Below, piece by piece: positions 41,740 to 49,496 of a stretch of DNA of 64,000 nt. The stretch is taken from positions 124,001 through 188,000 of the forward strand of contig NZ_QNRQ01000002.1 of NCBI RefSeq assembly GCF_003315175.1, given 5' to 3'. The first letter of the stretch is position 1, and each line of letters opens with the position of its first letter. Both the position numbers and the translations under genes were made by a program. Under the pieces are notes generated by a model. The model was not told where the DNA came from and made no database searches. It worked only from the letters and a program-made list of their open reading frames with translations. This stretch comes from Eoetvoesiella caeni. Lineage in GTDB: Bacteria > Pseudomonadota > Gammaproteobacteria > Burkholderiales > Burkholderiaceae_B.

Positions 41740-41765
41740 AGCCGGCAATCTGCCGGCTATTTATT
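41740..41765 (+). terminator. Hairpin terminator after the antiporter gene
   Basis: AGCCGGCA (41740-41747) and TGCCGGCT (41751-41758) form an 8-bp stem with a 3-base loop. It is followed on the plus strand by ATTTATT, a weak T-rich tail. The stop codon of the small minus-strand gene at 41757-41861 lies inside the stem, so the same hairpin may end both transcripts. Confidence 0.5.
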
Positions 41766-41861
41766 CTTGCGTATCAAACGCGCCAGTATGACGAACAGCG
41801 TAATCGAGCAGATCACGCCCACGCCCAGCAGCAGTGCCAAAATAGTTTCCCCGCTTGTCAT
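41757..41861 (-). CDS. Small membrane peptide at the end of the TRAP operon (34 aa)
   Basis: A 34-codon open frame begins at ATG 41861 with a strong GAAGGA ribosome binding site 7 bases upstream. It encodes MTSGETILALLLGVGVIC and continues as a single hydrophobic helix (about residues 7-27), ending in the basic tail RLIRKNK. This is the layout of an N-out, C-in small membrane protein following the positive-inside rule. It lies 101 bases downstream of dctP on the same strand, so it could be a fourth cistron of the TRAP transporter operon. No known family is recognised, and there is no evidence of expression beyond the good signals. Confidence 0.5.
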   Translation of the reverse strand: MTSGETILALLLGVGVICSITLFVILARLIRKNK

Positions 41862-41962
41862 TACGCTTCCTTCAATGAATTGATCATCATAAACAAAGCC
41901 CGGCAGCAGCGCAGGGCGCTGGCCGGGCCTTGATTGTAATGGGGCCGCTGGCCCCGGGCGAA

Positions 41963-42937
41963 TTACTTGCCTTCGCCGCCGAACAACTTCCTTAGCTGAG
42001 CAGCGTTTTTAGGGCTGGTCTGGTCAATGGCTTTCCAGGCCGCGGCGTCTGCCTTGGCAACAAAGGAAGCCGCTTCAGCTGGGGGCAGGTCGATGATTTC
42101 AATGCCGCCGGCGATAAGCTTTTTCTTTTCTTCGGCGGCCAGCTCGATGTCGTGCGCGAAGTTGCCTTCAAGTTCGGCAACCTGCTTTTGCAGGAATTCG
42201 CGCTGCTTGTCGTCCAGCTTCTTGAACTTGTCCTGGTTCATGAACAGGCTGACTTCGACGTTATAAAAGCCCGGGTCGATGCGGTACTTGGTCTTTTCCT
42301 GCCAGCCCAGATCGAAAATGCCTACGCTGGGCCAGCCGTAGCCGTCGACCACGCCGCGCTCCAGCGCGGTATAGACTTCGCCGGGAGGCACTTGCAGCGG
42401 AGCGGCGCCAAGAGACTGGAAGAACGAGCGGTATACAGGAACGCTACGCAGCTTCATGCCGGCGAACGAGTCGTTGGTGGGCTTTTTGTTGGTGTAGATA
42501 TGGTACTTGAGGCCTTCGGTTTCGCGGCCCAGCCAGACCATATTGGCCTTTTCGCGATGGATCTTGTCCATTAGCTCGTAGCCGCCATTGGTGCGCAACG
42601 TAGCCATGGGCACCGACGTGAAGCTAAGCGCCAGGGCTTCGGGCACCAGGTTGGCGTGGAACACGCCGGTGGTGTTGGCCAGGTCGACAACGCCGGCACG
42701 CACCGCGTTGCCGACTTCAAACGGAGGCATGGTTTCGGGGCCGCCGATGAAGTTGATTTGCAGAATGCCCTTGCCTTCGGCGTTGACCTTCTTGACGAAT
42801 TTTTCGAAGGTGCGGTCAAAGAAAGAATCTTTGGCGAACACGCTTACGGCTTTCAGCGTAACTTCGGCGCTTTGTGCCGCGAATGTGGCAAAACTCAGTG
42901 CTGCGGCGATTCCGATCAGCGTGAATTTATTTTTCAT
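41963..42937 (-). CDS. dctP: TRAP transporter substrate-binding protein (DctP family)
   Basis: A 324-residue periplasmic solute-binding protein with a signal peptide (residues 1-23, ending AAQSA). Family features are the LRSVPVYRSFFQSLGAAP block (about 153-170), with the carboxylate-binding arginine of the TRAP P subunit, and ALERGVVDGYGWP (about 181-193). The ligand is probably an organic acid, but its identity is open. AAGGAG precedes ATG 42937. It is the third gene of a dctQ-dctM-dctP operon, 12 bases after dctM. Confidence 0.9.
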   Translation of the reverse strand: MKNKFTLIGIAAALSFATFAAQSAEVTLKAVSVFAKDSFFDRTFEKFVKKVNAEGKGILQINFIGGPETMPPFEVGNAVRAGVVDLANTTGVFHANLVPEALALSFTSVPMATLRTNGGYELMDKIHREKANMVWLGRETEGLKYHIYTNKKPTNDSFAGMKLRSVPVYRSFFQSLGAAPLQVPPGEVYTALERGVVDGYGWPSVGIFDLGWQEKTKYRIDPGFYNVEVSLFMNQDKFKKLDDKQREFLQKQVAELEGNFAHDIELAAEEKKKLIAGGIEIIDLPPAEAASFVAKADAAAWKAIDQTSPKNAAQLRKLFGGEGK

Positions 42938-42949
42938 CGATATGTCTCC

Positions 42950-44272
42950 TTAAGGTGTAACCATTAACTGTGGAAGCCCTGTGGCGATCCACGGTAAAAA
43001 TAACATTGCGCCCAATACCAGTACTTCCAGAATGATGAAGGGCATTACCGAACCATAAATCTGCGTAAGGCGGATATTGCCCGGTGCAACGCTTTGCATA
43101 ACCATACACAATAAACCGAAGGGCGGCGTAAGCAGGCCGATTTCCATGGCCAGCAACAGCATGACGCCCAGCCACACCGGGTCTATGCCGGCGGTATTGG
43201 CCAACGGCATGAAGAACGGCAAGGTAATCATCATCATGCTGACCTGGTCGATAATGCAGCCCAGGAACAGCAAGATAAGCAGCATGCCTATGACCAGATA
43301 AATCGGCGACAAATTATATTGCCCGATCATCTGCAGCAATCCGGTCGTGGCCCCGGAAAAGCTGAGCAATTGCGAAAAAGTCGTCGATGCGATCAGCACG
43401 AACAAAATGATGACCGAGATACGGGCAGTCTCGATCAAGGCTTTGTAGAACGAGGCAGTGGTGAAAGCGCCATAGCAAACCACAGCAATGGCGGAAGCCA
43501 CTGCCCCGATGGCTGCCGATTCAGTCGGCGATGCCCAGCCAATAAGCATGCTGCCTACAACAGCAATGAAGATGGCGAACAAAGGCACGACGTCGCGCAC
43601 AAAGGGCTTCCAGCGTTCCCAGCCGTGCGTGTGGTCGCCCGGGGCGTCGGCGGGCGCAAGTTCGGGGTTGAGCGTGCAGCGAACCATGACGTACGCCACG
43701 AAAAGCACGGCCAGGATCAGGCCCGGCAAGATGCCGCCGATAAGCAATTGCGAAATTGAAATGCCCGCCAAGCTGCCCAGCATGACGGCCAGGGCCGATG
43801 GGGGAATCAGCATGGCTATGCCGCCCACCGCCATGATGGGCCCCATGGATATGCTGGGATGGTAGCCGCGCTTGAGCATTTCTGGCAGCAGCGTGCCGCC
43901 CATCATGGCGGTATTGGCGATGGTCGAGCCCGACAGCGTGGCGAATATGGTGCCGCCCACGACCGACACGATGGAAAGCCGGCCGGGTATCTTGGCAATA
44001 AGGCGTTCTATGGCGTTGATGGCCCGGAAGGCCAGGCCGCTATGAAAGAGGATTTCTCCCATGAGGATGAACAAGGGAATTGGGGTAAGCGAAAAGCTGT
44101 TGACCGATTGGATGGAGTTGCGCACCAACTGGCCCAGGCCGGCCTCGCCCCCCATGAAGAACCATGCCCCAAGCAGGTTCACCCCCAAGAAAGCAAATGC
44201 CACCGGAACCCCGATAAGCATCAGCACGAACAAAACGCCCAATAATGCGCTTAATGCGAATTGCCATTCCAT
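42950..44272 (-). CDS. dctM: TRAP transporter large permease (DctM family)
   Basis: A 440-residue membrane protein with about 12-13 spans, the ion-coupled transport subunit of a TRAP system. Typical segments are NSFSLTPIPLFILMGEILF (about 57-75), SGSTIANTAMMGGTLLPEML (about 114-133) with the conserved polar loop, and IPPSALAVMLG (about 155-165). The length is usual for DctM. The start overlaps the dctQ stop by one base (TGATG), so the two membrane subunits are translationally coupled. Confidence 0.92.
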   Translation of the reverse strand: MEWQFALSALLGVLFVLMLIGVPVAFAFLGVNLLGAWFFMGGEAGLGQLVRNSIQSVNSFSLTPIPLFILMGEILFHSGLAFRAINAIERLIAKIPGRLSIVSVVGGTIFATLSGSTIANTAMMGGTLLPEMLKRGYHPSISMGPIMAVGGIAMLIPPSALAVMLGSLAGISISQLLIGGILPGLILAVLFVAYVMVRCTLNPELAPADAPGDHTHGWERWKPFVRDVVPLFAIFIAVVGSMLIGWASPTESAAIGAVASAIAVVCYGAFTTASFYKALIETARISVIILFVLIASTTFSQLLSFSGATTGLLQMIGQYNLSPIYLVIGMLLILLFLGCIIDQVSMMMITLPFFMPLANTAGIDPVWLGVMLLLAMEIGLLTPPFGLLCMVMQSVAPGNIRLTQIYGSVMPFIILEVLVLGAMLFLPWIATGLPQLMVTP

Positions 44273-44805
44273 CAGGCTACCTTTTGCGTGTGCGTGAAAT
44301 CCAGGGCCAGGCGCCGAATGAATTCAATGGTTAATAGAACGAAAGATATCACCATGGGGACGGCCATCCACCAGTCGGGGAAAATCAGTACCTTGAACAC
44401 CATACCGCCCTGGGCCGCGCTGTCGAGCATGCTGTATATGCTTTGCCCGGCCAGTACGCCGCATATCGCCAGGCATATGATATTTTGCGCAAAGTCGCAC
44501 CACCACCTGGCCTTGCCTGTCAGGCCGCGCACCAGGATGTCCACGCGAATGTGGTCGTTTGCAAAAACCAGCCAGGGCGCCGCCAGGAAGGCGGAGATCA
44601 TAAGCATATATTCGGTGACTTCAACCGACCATGCTATAGACGTGATGCCGGTATTGCGCAGCACGACATCAACGCACACCAGCACTGCCATGCCCGCGAA
44701 CAGCATTGCGGCGATGAACGCGGTGGCGGCCATCACGCCGCGATACGCCCGCATTGCTCTTCCGTGTACCGGCGCCGCTTTATGCGGATGACCAGCATCT
44801 CCCAT
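44272..44805 (-). CDS. dctQ: TRAP transporter small permease (DctQ family)
   Basis: A 177-residue protein with four membrane spans, the small subunit that stabilises the DctM permease. The motif EVTEYMLMISAFLAAPWLVF (about 63-82) is characteristic of DctQ. The ribosome binding site GGAGA lies 7 bases before ATG 44805. It is the first gene of the TRAP operon. The promoter must lie in the 384 bases upstream, between this gene and the oxygenase at 45189, most of which is occupied by the GC-rich tandem repeat. Confidence 0.88.
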   Translation of the reverse strand: MGDAGHPHKAAPVHGRAMRAYRGVMAATAFIAAMLFAGMAVLVCVDVVLRNTGITSIAWSVEVTEYMLMISAFLAAPWLVFANDHIRVDILVRGLTGKARWWCDFAQNIICLAICGVLAGQSIYSMLDSAAQGGMVFKVLIFPDWWMAVPMVISFVLLTIEFIRRLALDFTHTQKVA

Positions 44806-45188
44806 AATGTCTCTCCATTTGTGTAACGCAGCGACTTGCTTGTAGCCAGGCGGTCAGCGAAGAAGCAAACTGCACCGAGCCCAAATCGCAAAGTGAATTA
44901 TTTTACCCTTAAACTATTTGCGCGAAACTAGGGATAGCTCTAAAAATAGCGTGTAATTTGTGCTTTACGGCGTAGCGTGGGGGCCCCTTTTGCCGCCGGG
45001 CCGCTCCCAAGGCAAAAAGCGCCCCCTCGGGGGGCAGCGAACCGCGCAGCGGCGAAGCGTGGGGGCCCCTTTTGCCGCCGGGCCGCCCCAAGGCAAAAGC
45101 GCCCCCTCGGGGGGCAGCAAGCCGCATAGCGGCGTAGCGTGGGGGCTTTTTTTATGCCAAAATTCTTGCTTTAGGCGCCAAGAACCCA
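44806..45188. other. Divergent intergenic region with GC-rich repeat
   Basis: The first 165 bases next to dctQ are AT-rich and probably contain its promoter. The rest is the tandem repeat described at 44972-45158. Frames through the repeat give proline-, glycine- and arginine-rich nonsense and are not genes. Confidence 0.6.
44972..45158. repeat. Tandem GC-rich intergenic repeat, two full copies and a partial
   Basis: Units begin GTAGCGTGGGGG at 44972, GAAGCGTGGGGG at 45054 and GTAGCGTGGGGG at 45134, so the periods are 82 and 80 bp. The two full units are nearly identical. Each contains the hairpin GCCCCC-TCG-GGGGGC and a GCCGC/GCGGC-type stem. The third copy breaks off after 13 bases into a run of seven T, so the array ends like a terminator. 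Similar GC-rich intergenic elements are, to my recollection, scattered in Bordetella-type genomes and produce spurious short proteins. Confidence 0.85.
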
Positions 45189-45800
45189 ATGAGCACCCTT
45201 GAAGTACTGTTCCACTCCTTGGAAGAACAGGGTTGGGCTGTCTCCGACACACTTGTTCCCCGGGCCTGGCAACAAGCCATGCTGGCGCAAAGCCAGCAAC
45301 TGTGGCAAGACGGGCATTTTCACCAGGCGCATATAGGCCGCAGCGCAAGCGACAGCCTGAACCCCAATATCAGGGGCGATGCCATTTGCTGGATCGACCC
45401 CGAATCGCAGCAAGGCGGCCAGCCCTTCTTTGCCTGGATGGCGCAGTTGCGCCTGCTGTTGAACGAGCGCTACTACCTGGGCCTGCGCAGCCAGGAATTC
45501 CATTTTGCACGCTACGAAGCCGGCTGCGGCTACAGGAAGCATCTTGACCAGCATCGCAACAGCGGCCACCGGAAGATATCGGTAGTGCTGTACCTGAACC
45601 CGCAATGGGATGCCGCGGACGGCGGCGAGCTTTGCCTGTACTTGCCCGACAACGACATGCAGGAGACGCAGCGGATACTGCCCCAGCCGGCCCGGCTGGT
45701 GGTCTTTCGCAGCGACCAGATCCCGCACGAGGTGCTGCCCTGCGCGCAAACGCGCTGGAGCCTTAGCGGCTGGCTGCGCTCGGACGAGGCGCTGGTTTAA
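45189..45800 (+). CDS. 2OG-Fe(II) oxygenase family protein
   Basis: A 203-residue prolyl-4-hydroxylase-type dioxygenase. The iron ligands are the HLD pair (about residues 119-121) in AGCGYRKHLDQH and a distal histidine in IPHEVLP (about 180). The 2-oxoglutarate-binding arginine is in TRWSLSGWLR (about 185-194). These are complete, so activity is expected. The substrate is unknown, though relatives hydroxylate proteins or peptides. It is monocistronic, convergent with livF, with 105 bases between the stops holding nothing recognisable. Confidence 0.85.
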   Translation: MSTLEVLFHSLEEQGWAVSDTLVPRAWQQAMLAQSQQLWQDGHFHQAHIGRSASDSLNPNIRGDAICWIDPESQQGGQPFFAWMAQLRLLLNERYYLGLRSQEFHFARYEAGCGYRKHLDQHRNSGHRKISVVLYLNPQWDAADGGELCLYLPDNDMQETQRILPQPARLVVFRSDQIPHEVLPCAQTRWSLSGWLRSDEALV

Positions 45801-45905
45801 GCGCCACGGCCTGGCCGGCTTTTTCCGTTTCTGGATCGCGCATGCGCACAACGCATGCCATGAGCCGAAGTCCATGGCGCGCTATACGCTTAACCACACG
45901 CCCAA

Positions 45906-46637
45906 CTACACGCTTAAATAGGCGCGCCGCACTTCATCGTTGGCCGCCAGTGCTTCCATCGAGGCGTGATAGCGGATCTGGCCTTTTTCAAGCACGTAGG
46001 CGCGATCGGAAACCAGCTCGGCAAAGTGCATGTTCTGCTCGGAAAGCAAAATGCTGACACCCTGCTGCTTGAGCTCGATGATCATGTTGGCCATTTGCTC
46101 GACAATGACCGGGGCCACGCCTTCGGAGGGCTCGTCCAGCAAGACCAGGTAAGGGTTGCCCATCAGTGCACGGGCTACGGTCAGCATTTGCTGTTCGCCG
46201 CCGCTCATGCGTCCGCCGGGACGCAAAGGCATTTCGCCCAGATTGGGAAATAGCTTGAACAGGCGCTCGGGCGTCCATTCGGGCGCGGCCGAACCGTCGT
46301 TCCAGCTGCGCACGGGCTGGCGGCCTACCGCCAGGTTTTCCATGACGGTAAGGTCGGTAAAGACGCGCCGGTCTTCGGGCACGAAAGCCAGACCCATGCG
46401 CGCCGCATGGTACGGCGGGGTGCGGGAAATGTCGTTGCCCAAAAACGAGATGGCGCCGCGGCGCTTGTCCAGCATGCCCATCAACGCCTTCAGGGTGGTG
46501 GACTTGCCCGCACCATTGCGCCCCATCAGGGCGACGACCTCGCCGCGCTGCACGTTCAGGTCCAGGTCGAACAGAATCTGGGCGGCCCCGTACCAGGCGG
46601 CAAGCCCTTTGGCCTCTAGTAAAGTTTGTGTGCTCAT
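45906..46637 (-). CDS. livF: Branched-chain amino acid-type ABC ATPase (LivF)
   Basis: A 243-residue ATPase subunit. Walker A is GRNGAGKST (about 39-47), the signature is MSGGEQQML (about 144-152) and Walker B is LVLLDEPSEGVAP (about 163-175). All catalytic residues are intact. It is the last gene of a leftward operon: binding protein, fused permease, livG, livF. Its ATG overlaps the livG stop by four bases. Substrates of this family include branched-chain amino acids, amides, urea and aromatic acids. Confidence 0.9.
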   Translation of the reverse strand: MSTQTLLEAKGLAAWYGAAQILFDLDLNVQRGEVVALMGRNGAGKSTTLKALMGMLDKRRGAISFLGNDISRTPPYHAARMGLAFVPEDRRVFTDLTVMENLAVGRQPVRSWNDGSAAPEWTPERLFKLFPNLGEMPLRPGGRMSGGEQQMLTVARALMGNPYLVLLDEPSEGVAPVIVEQMANMIIELKQQGVSILLSEQNMHFAELVSDRAYVLEKGQIRYHASMEALAANDEVRRAYLSV

Positions 46638-47416
46638 GCTGGTTCCTTTACCGCTGCCTTTTTCTTTTCAAATGTCTTGCCGCTGCCGAAATACACTTCT
46701 TGTACTTTAGGGTCGTCGCGCAATTCCAAAGGTTTGCCTTCCGCAATAAGCCGGCCGCGGGCTAGGACTATCATGCGGTCGGCGTAAGCGAACACCACGT
46801 CCATGCTGTGTTCGGTAAACAGCACGGCCATGCCGCGCTCGATCACGAGCTTTTTGGTCAATGCCATAAGGTCGTTGCGTTCTTTGGGGGCCATGCCCGC
46901 TGTGGGTTCGTCCATAAGCAAAAGCTTGGGATCGTTGGCGATGGCAATGGCCAGTTCGACGCGCTTGACGTCGCCATAGGCCAGTACGCTGCATGGGCGG
47001 TCGGCCTGCGCGGCCATGCCTACCTGGTCCAGCAGGTCGATGGCCTGGTTGCGCTTGTAGGCGGAAGCCCGCCGCCAGGTGGAAAGCAGCTTGTTATCGG
47101 CCGACAACAAGGCCATTTGCACATTCTCGACCGCGGTCAGCGACGCGAATGTCTCGGCGATCTGGAATGTACGTCCTACACCCAGCTTCCAGATACTGCG
47201 CGGCGGCAAGCCGACCAGTTCGTTGCCATTGAGCATGATGGAGCCGCTGTCGGCCCGCAGTTGCCCATTCACCATGTTGAATGTGGTCGATTTACCCGCG
47301 CCGTTGGGGCCAATAAGGGCCAGGAGCTCGCCAGCGGGCAGTTCGAAGTTAATGCCGTCAACGGCTCGGACGCCACCGAAGGACTTGCCCAGGCCCGATA
47401 CTTTCAGCAGACTCAT
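46634..47416 (-). CDS. livG: Branched-chain amino acid-type ABC ATPase (LivG)
   Basis: A 260-residue ATPase subunit with Walker A GPNGAGKST (about 37-45), Walker B LLLMDEPTAGMAP (about 164-176) and a switch histidine in LFTEHSMDVVF (about 201-211). The signature position reads LAYGDVKRVELA in place of LSGGQ, a variation common in LivG. It overlaps the permease gene upstream and livF downstream by ATGA in both cases, indicating strict co-translation. Confidence 0.9.
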   Translation of the reverse strand: MSLLKVSGLGKSFGGVRAVDGINFELPAGELLALIGPNGAGKSTTFNMVNGQLRADSGSIMLNGNELVGLPPRSIWKLGVGRTFQIAETFASLTAVENVQMALLSADNKLLSTWRRASAYKRNQAIDLLDQVGMAAQADRPCSVLAYGDVKRVELAIAIANDPKLLLMDEPTAGMAPKERNDLMALTKKLVIERGMAVLFTEHSMDVVFAYADRMIVLARGRLIAEGKPLELRDDPKVQEVYFGSGKTFEKKKAAVKEPA

Positions 47417-49332
47417 GGCTGCACCTCCTTCATGCTGCTACGCCCTTTGAACTTGTCGCCCATGGCGGAAAACAATAGCTTGAGACTGCCGGCAATCCCT
47501 TGCGGGAACAGCAGCACCAGCAACAAAATAATGCCGCCCAGCATGGCGCGCCAGTAATCCGTATTGCGCGCCACCGTATCGTGCAGCCACGTGAACGACA
47601 CCGCGCCGACTATCGGGCCGACCAAGGTTTGCATGCCGCCCAGCAGCACCATGACCAAGCCGTCGATGGACTTGTTGACGTGCAGGGTTTCGGGCGCAAT
47701 GCTGCCCTTGGAAAAGGCGAACAAAGCGCCTGCCAGGCCAGCGGCAATGCCGGCCACGACAAAGCCGAACCAGTGAATGCGCTTGACGTTGATGCCGATG
47801 GCATCAGCGCGCAGGAAGGAATCGCGTCCCGCCCGCATCGCGTAGCCGAAGGGAGAGAACAGCATGCGGCGCAGCCACAAGGCCCCGCCCACGACCAGTG
47901 CAAGCGTCAAATAGTAGTAGGTGGTTTTATCGGACAACCAGGCCGACGGCCAGACGCCGGTGAGGCCGTTGCTGCCGCCCGTGAAGTCGTCCCATTGGTA
48001 GACAATGGCCCAGGTGATCTGCGCCACCGCCAAAGTAAGCATGGCCAGATACACGCCCGAAAGCCGCACACAGAACCAGCCGTAGACCAAGGCCCCCACG
48101 CCGGCAATAAGCGGCGCCGCGATAAGCGTGAGCTCCATCGGCATGCCCATGGTTTTTACCAGCAATGCCGCGGCGTAGGCGCCCAGGCCGAAGTACGCGG
48201 CATGGCCGAACGAGTGCATGCCGCCGGGCCCCATGATGAAATGCAGGCTGACGGCAAACAGCACGGCCACCAGCAAGTCAATAAGCAGGACGGTGACATA
48301 CGGCGCCTGCACGGTAAACGAAGGCACGGCAATCAAGGCCAGCACCAACGCCGCTGCGCCCAGCTTGAACAGCTTGCTGGACGGCCGCAAGGGCTCTTCG
48401 CCATCGCCCGCCGAATGCCCGGGCGCCTGCGGCCGCCCGAACAAGCCCCAGGGGCGCACAATAAGCACGACAGCCATGACCAGGAACTCGACCACCAGCG
48501 TCAGCTTGGTGAACGAAATATCAAAGCCGAAGATATCAACGACGCCCAGCCACACGCACACCGCCTTGAGCTCGGCGATAAGCAAAGCCGCCACGTACGC
48601 CCCGGTAATGGAACCCATGCCGCCCACCACCACAATGACGAATGCGGCGCCAATGATATGGATGTCCATTTCCAGATTGGCCGGTTCGCGCGGCAATTGC
48701 AGCGCACCGCCCAATGCGGCCAAGAATGCGCCCAAGACGAAGACAGCGGTAAACAGCCAGGCCTGATTGATGCCCAGCGCGCTGACCATGCCGCGGTCTT
48801 GCGTTGCGGCGCGCACCAGCGTGCCCCAGTGCGTTTTAGTCAACAAGAGCCACAGCAAAGCCAGCACGATCGGACCGATGATAATAAGGAAAATATCGTA
48901 GGTGGGGAATTGCCGGCCCAGGATTTCGATGGCGCCCTCAAGGCCCGGCGCCCTGGGGCCAAGCAGCTCTTCGGGGCCCCAGTACCACAGCACAGCGTCG
49001 CGAAGCACCAGCGCCACCGCAAAGGTGGCCAGAAGCTGGAATAATTCAGGCGCATGGTAAATGCGCCGCAAAAGGAATATTTCGATCAGGGCGCCAAGAA
49101 TGCCCACCGCTACCGCCGCCAGGCCAATGGCCGGCCAGAATCCAAGGCTGTTCTCCAGCACCAGGACCAGCGAGTAGGCAACGTAAATGCCCACCATATA
49201 GAACGAACCGTGGGCGAAGTTGACGATGCGCGTCACCCCGAAGATCAGCGACAGGCCGGCCGCCACCAGAAACAGCGATGATGCGCCGGCCAAGCCGTTA
49301 AGAAGCTGAACAATAAAACCTGATAAATCCAT
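47413..49332 (-). CDS. Fused LivH-LivM branched-chain amino acid-type ABC permease
   Basis: A 639-residue membrane protein joining two permeases normally encoded separately. The N-terminal half (about 1-300) is LivH-like, with NFAHGSFYMVGIYVAYSL near residue 38. The C-terminal half (about 330-625) is LivM-like, with GPGGMHSFGHAAYFGLGAYA (about 366-385) and the coupling loop SPFGYAMRAGRDSFLRADAI (about 501-520). A hydrophilic linker (about 300-325) rich in proline and glycine connects them. No frameshift is needed, so the fusion is genuine. It is followed by livG with an ATGA overlap. Confidence 0.88.
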   Translation of the reverse strand: MDLSGFIVQLLNGLAGASSLFLVAAGLSLIFGVTRIVNFAHGSFYMVGIYVAYSLVLVLENSLGFWPAIGLAAVAVGILGALIEIFLLRRIYHAPELFQLLATFAVALVLRDAVLWYWGPEELLGPRAPGLEGAIEILGRQFPTYDIFLIIIGPIVLALLWLLLTKTHWGTLVRAATQDRGMVSALGINQAWLFTAVFVLGAFLAALGGALQLPREPANLEMDIHIIGAAFVIVVVGGMGSITGAYVAALLIAELKAVCVWLGVVDIFGFDISFTKLTLVVEFLVMAVVLIVRPWGLFGRPQAPGHSAGDGEEPLRPSSKLFKLGAAALVLALIAVPSFTVQAPYVTVLLIDLLVAVLFAVSLHFIMGPGGMHSFGHAAYFGLGAYAAALLVKTMGMPMELTLIAAPLIAGVGALVYGWFCVRLSGVYLAMLTLAVAQITWAIVYQWDDFTGGSNGLTGVWPSAWLSDKTTYYYLTLALVVGGALWLRRMLFSPFGYAMRAGRDSFLRADAIGINVKRIHWFGFVVAGIAAGLAGALFAFSKGSIAPETLHVNKSIDGLVMVLLGGMQTLVGPIVGAVSFTWLHDTVARNTDYWRAMLGGIILLLVLLFPQGIAGSLKLLFSAMGDKFKGRSSMKEVQP

Positions 49333-49357
49333 AGCACCCGCCGCTGTTTAATCCAAC

Positions 49358-49475
49358 AAGGGCCTGCAATACAGGCCCTTTATATGCTCTGCTGTTATTT
49401 CCATATCAACCGCGCACTTTGCCGGCACAGCTGCCGCACAAAGATAATGTGAAGAACTCCGGCCAAAGGCCGGAG
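49358..49475. repeat. Two hairpins between the binding-protein and permease genes
   Basis: Two perfect inverted repeats occupy the gap. CTCCGGCC-AAA-GGCCGGAG at 49457-49475 has 8-bp arms, and AAGGGCCTG-CAATA-CAGGCCCTT at 49358-49380 has 9-bp arms. Neither is followed by a long T-run on the minus strand. They are better seen as mRNA-stabilising or attenuating structures that allow the binding protein to be made in excess over the membrane subunits, a common layout in ABC importer operons. Confidence 0.6.
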
Positions 49476-49496
49476 GTCCTTGATCTGGAAATGGAA

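Noticed and set aside
44965-45348. Proline/glycine-rich frames through the tandem repeat
   Set aside because: They follow the repeat unit, not a gene, and similar spurious proteins arise wherever this kind of element occurs.
47500-49044. Long open frame antisense to the fused LivH-LivM permease
   Set aside because: It is rich in histidine, glutamine and arginine as expected for the complement of a hydrophobic gene, and has no start signal.
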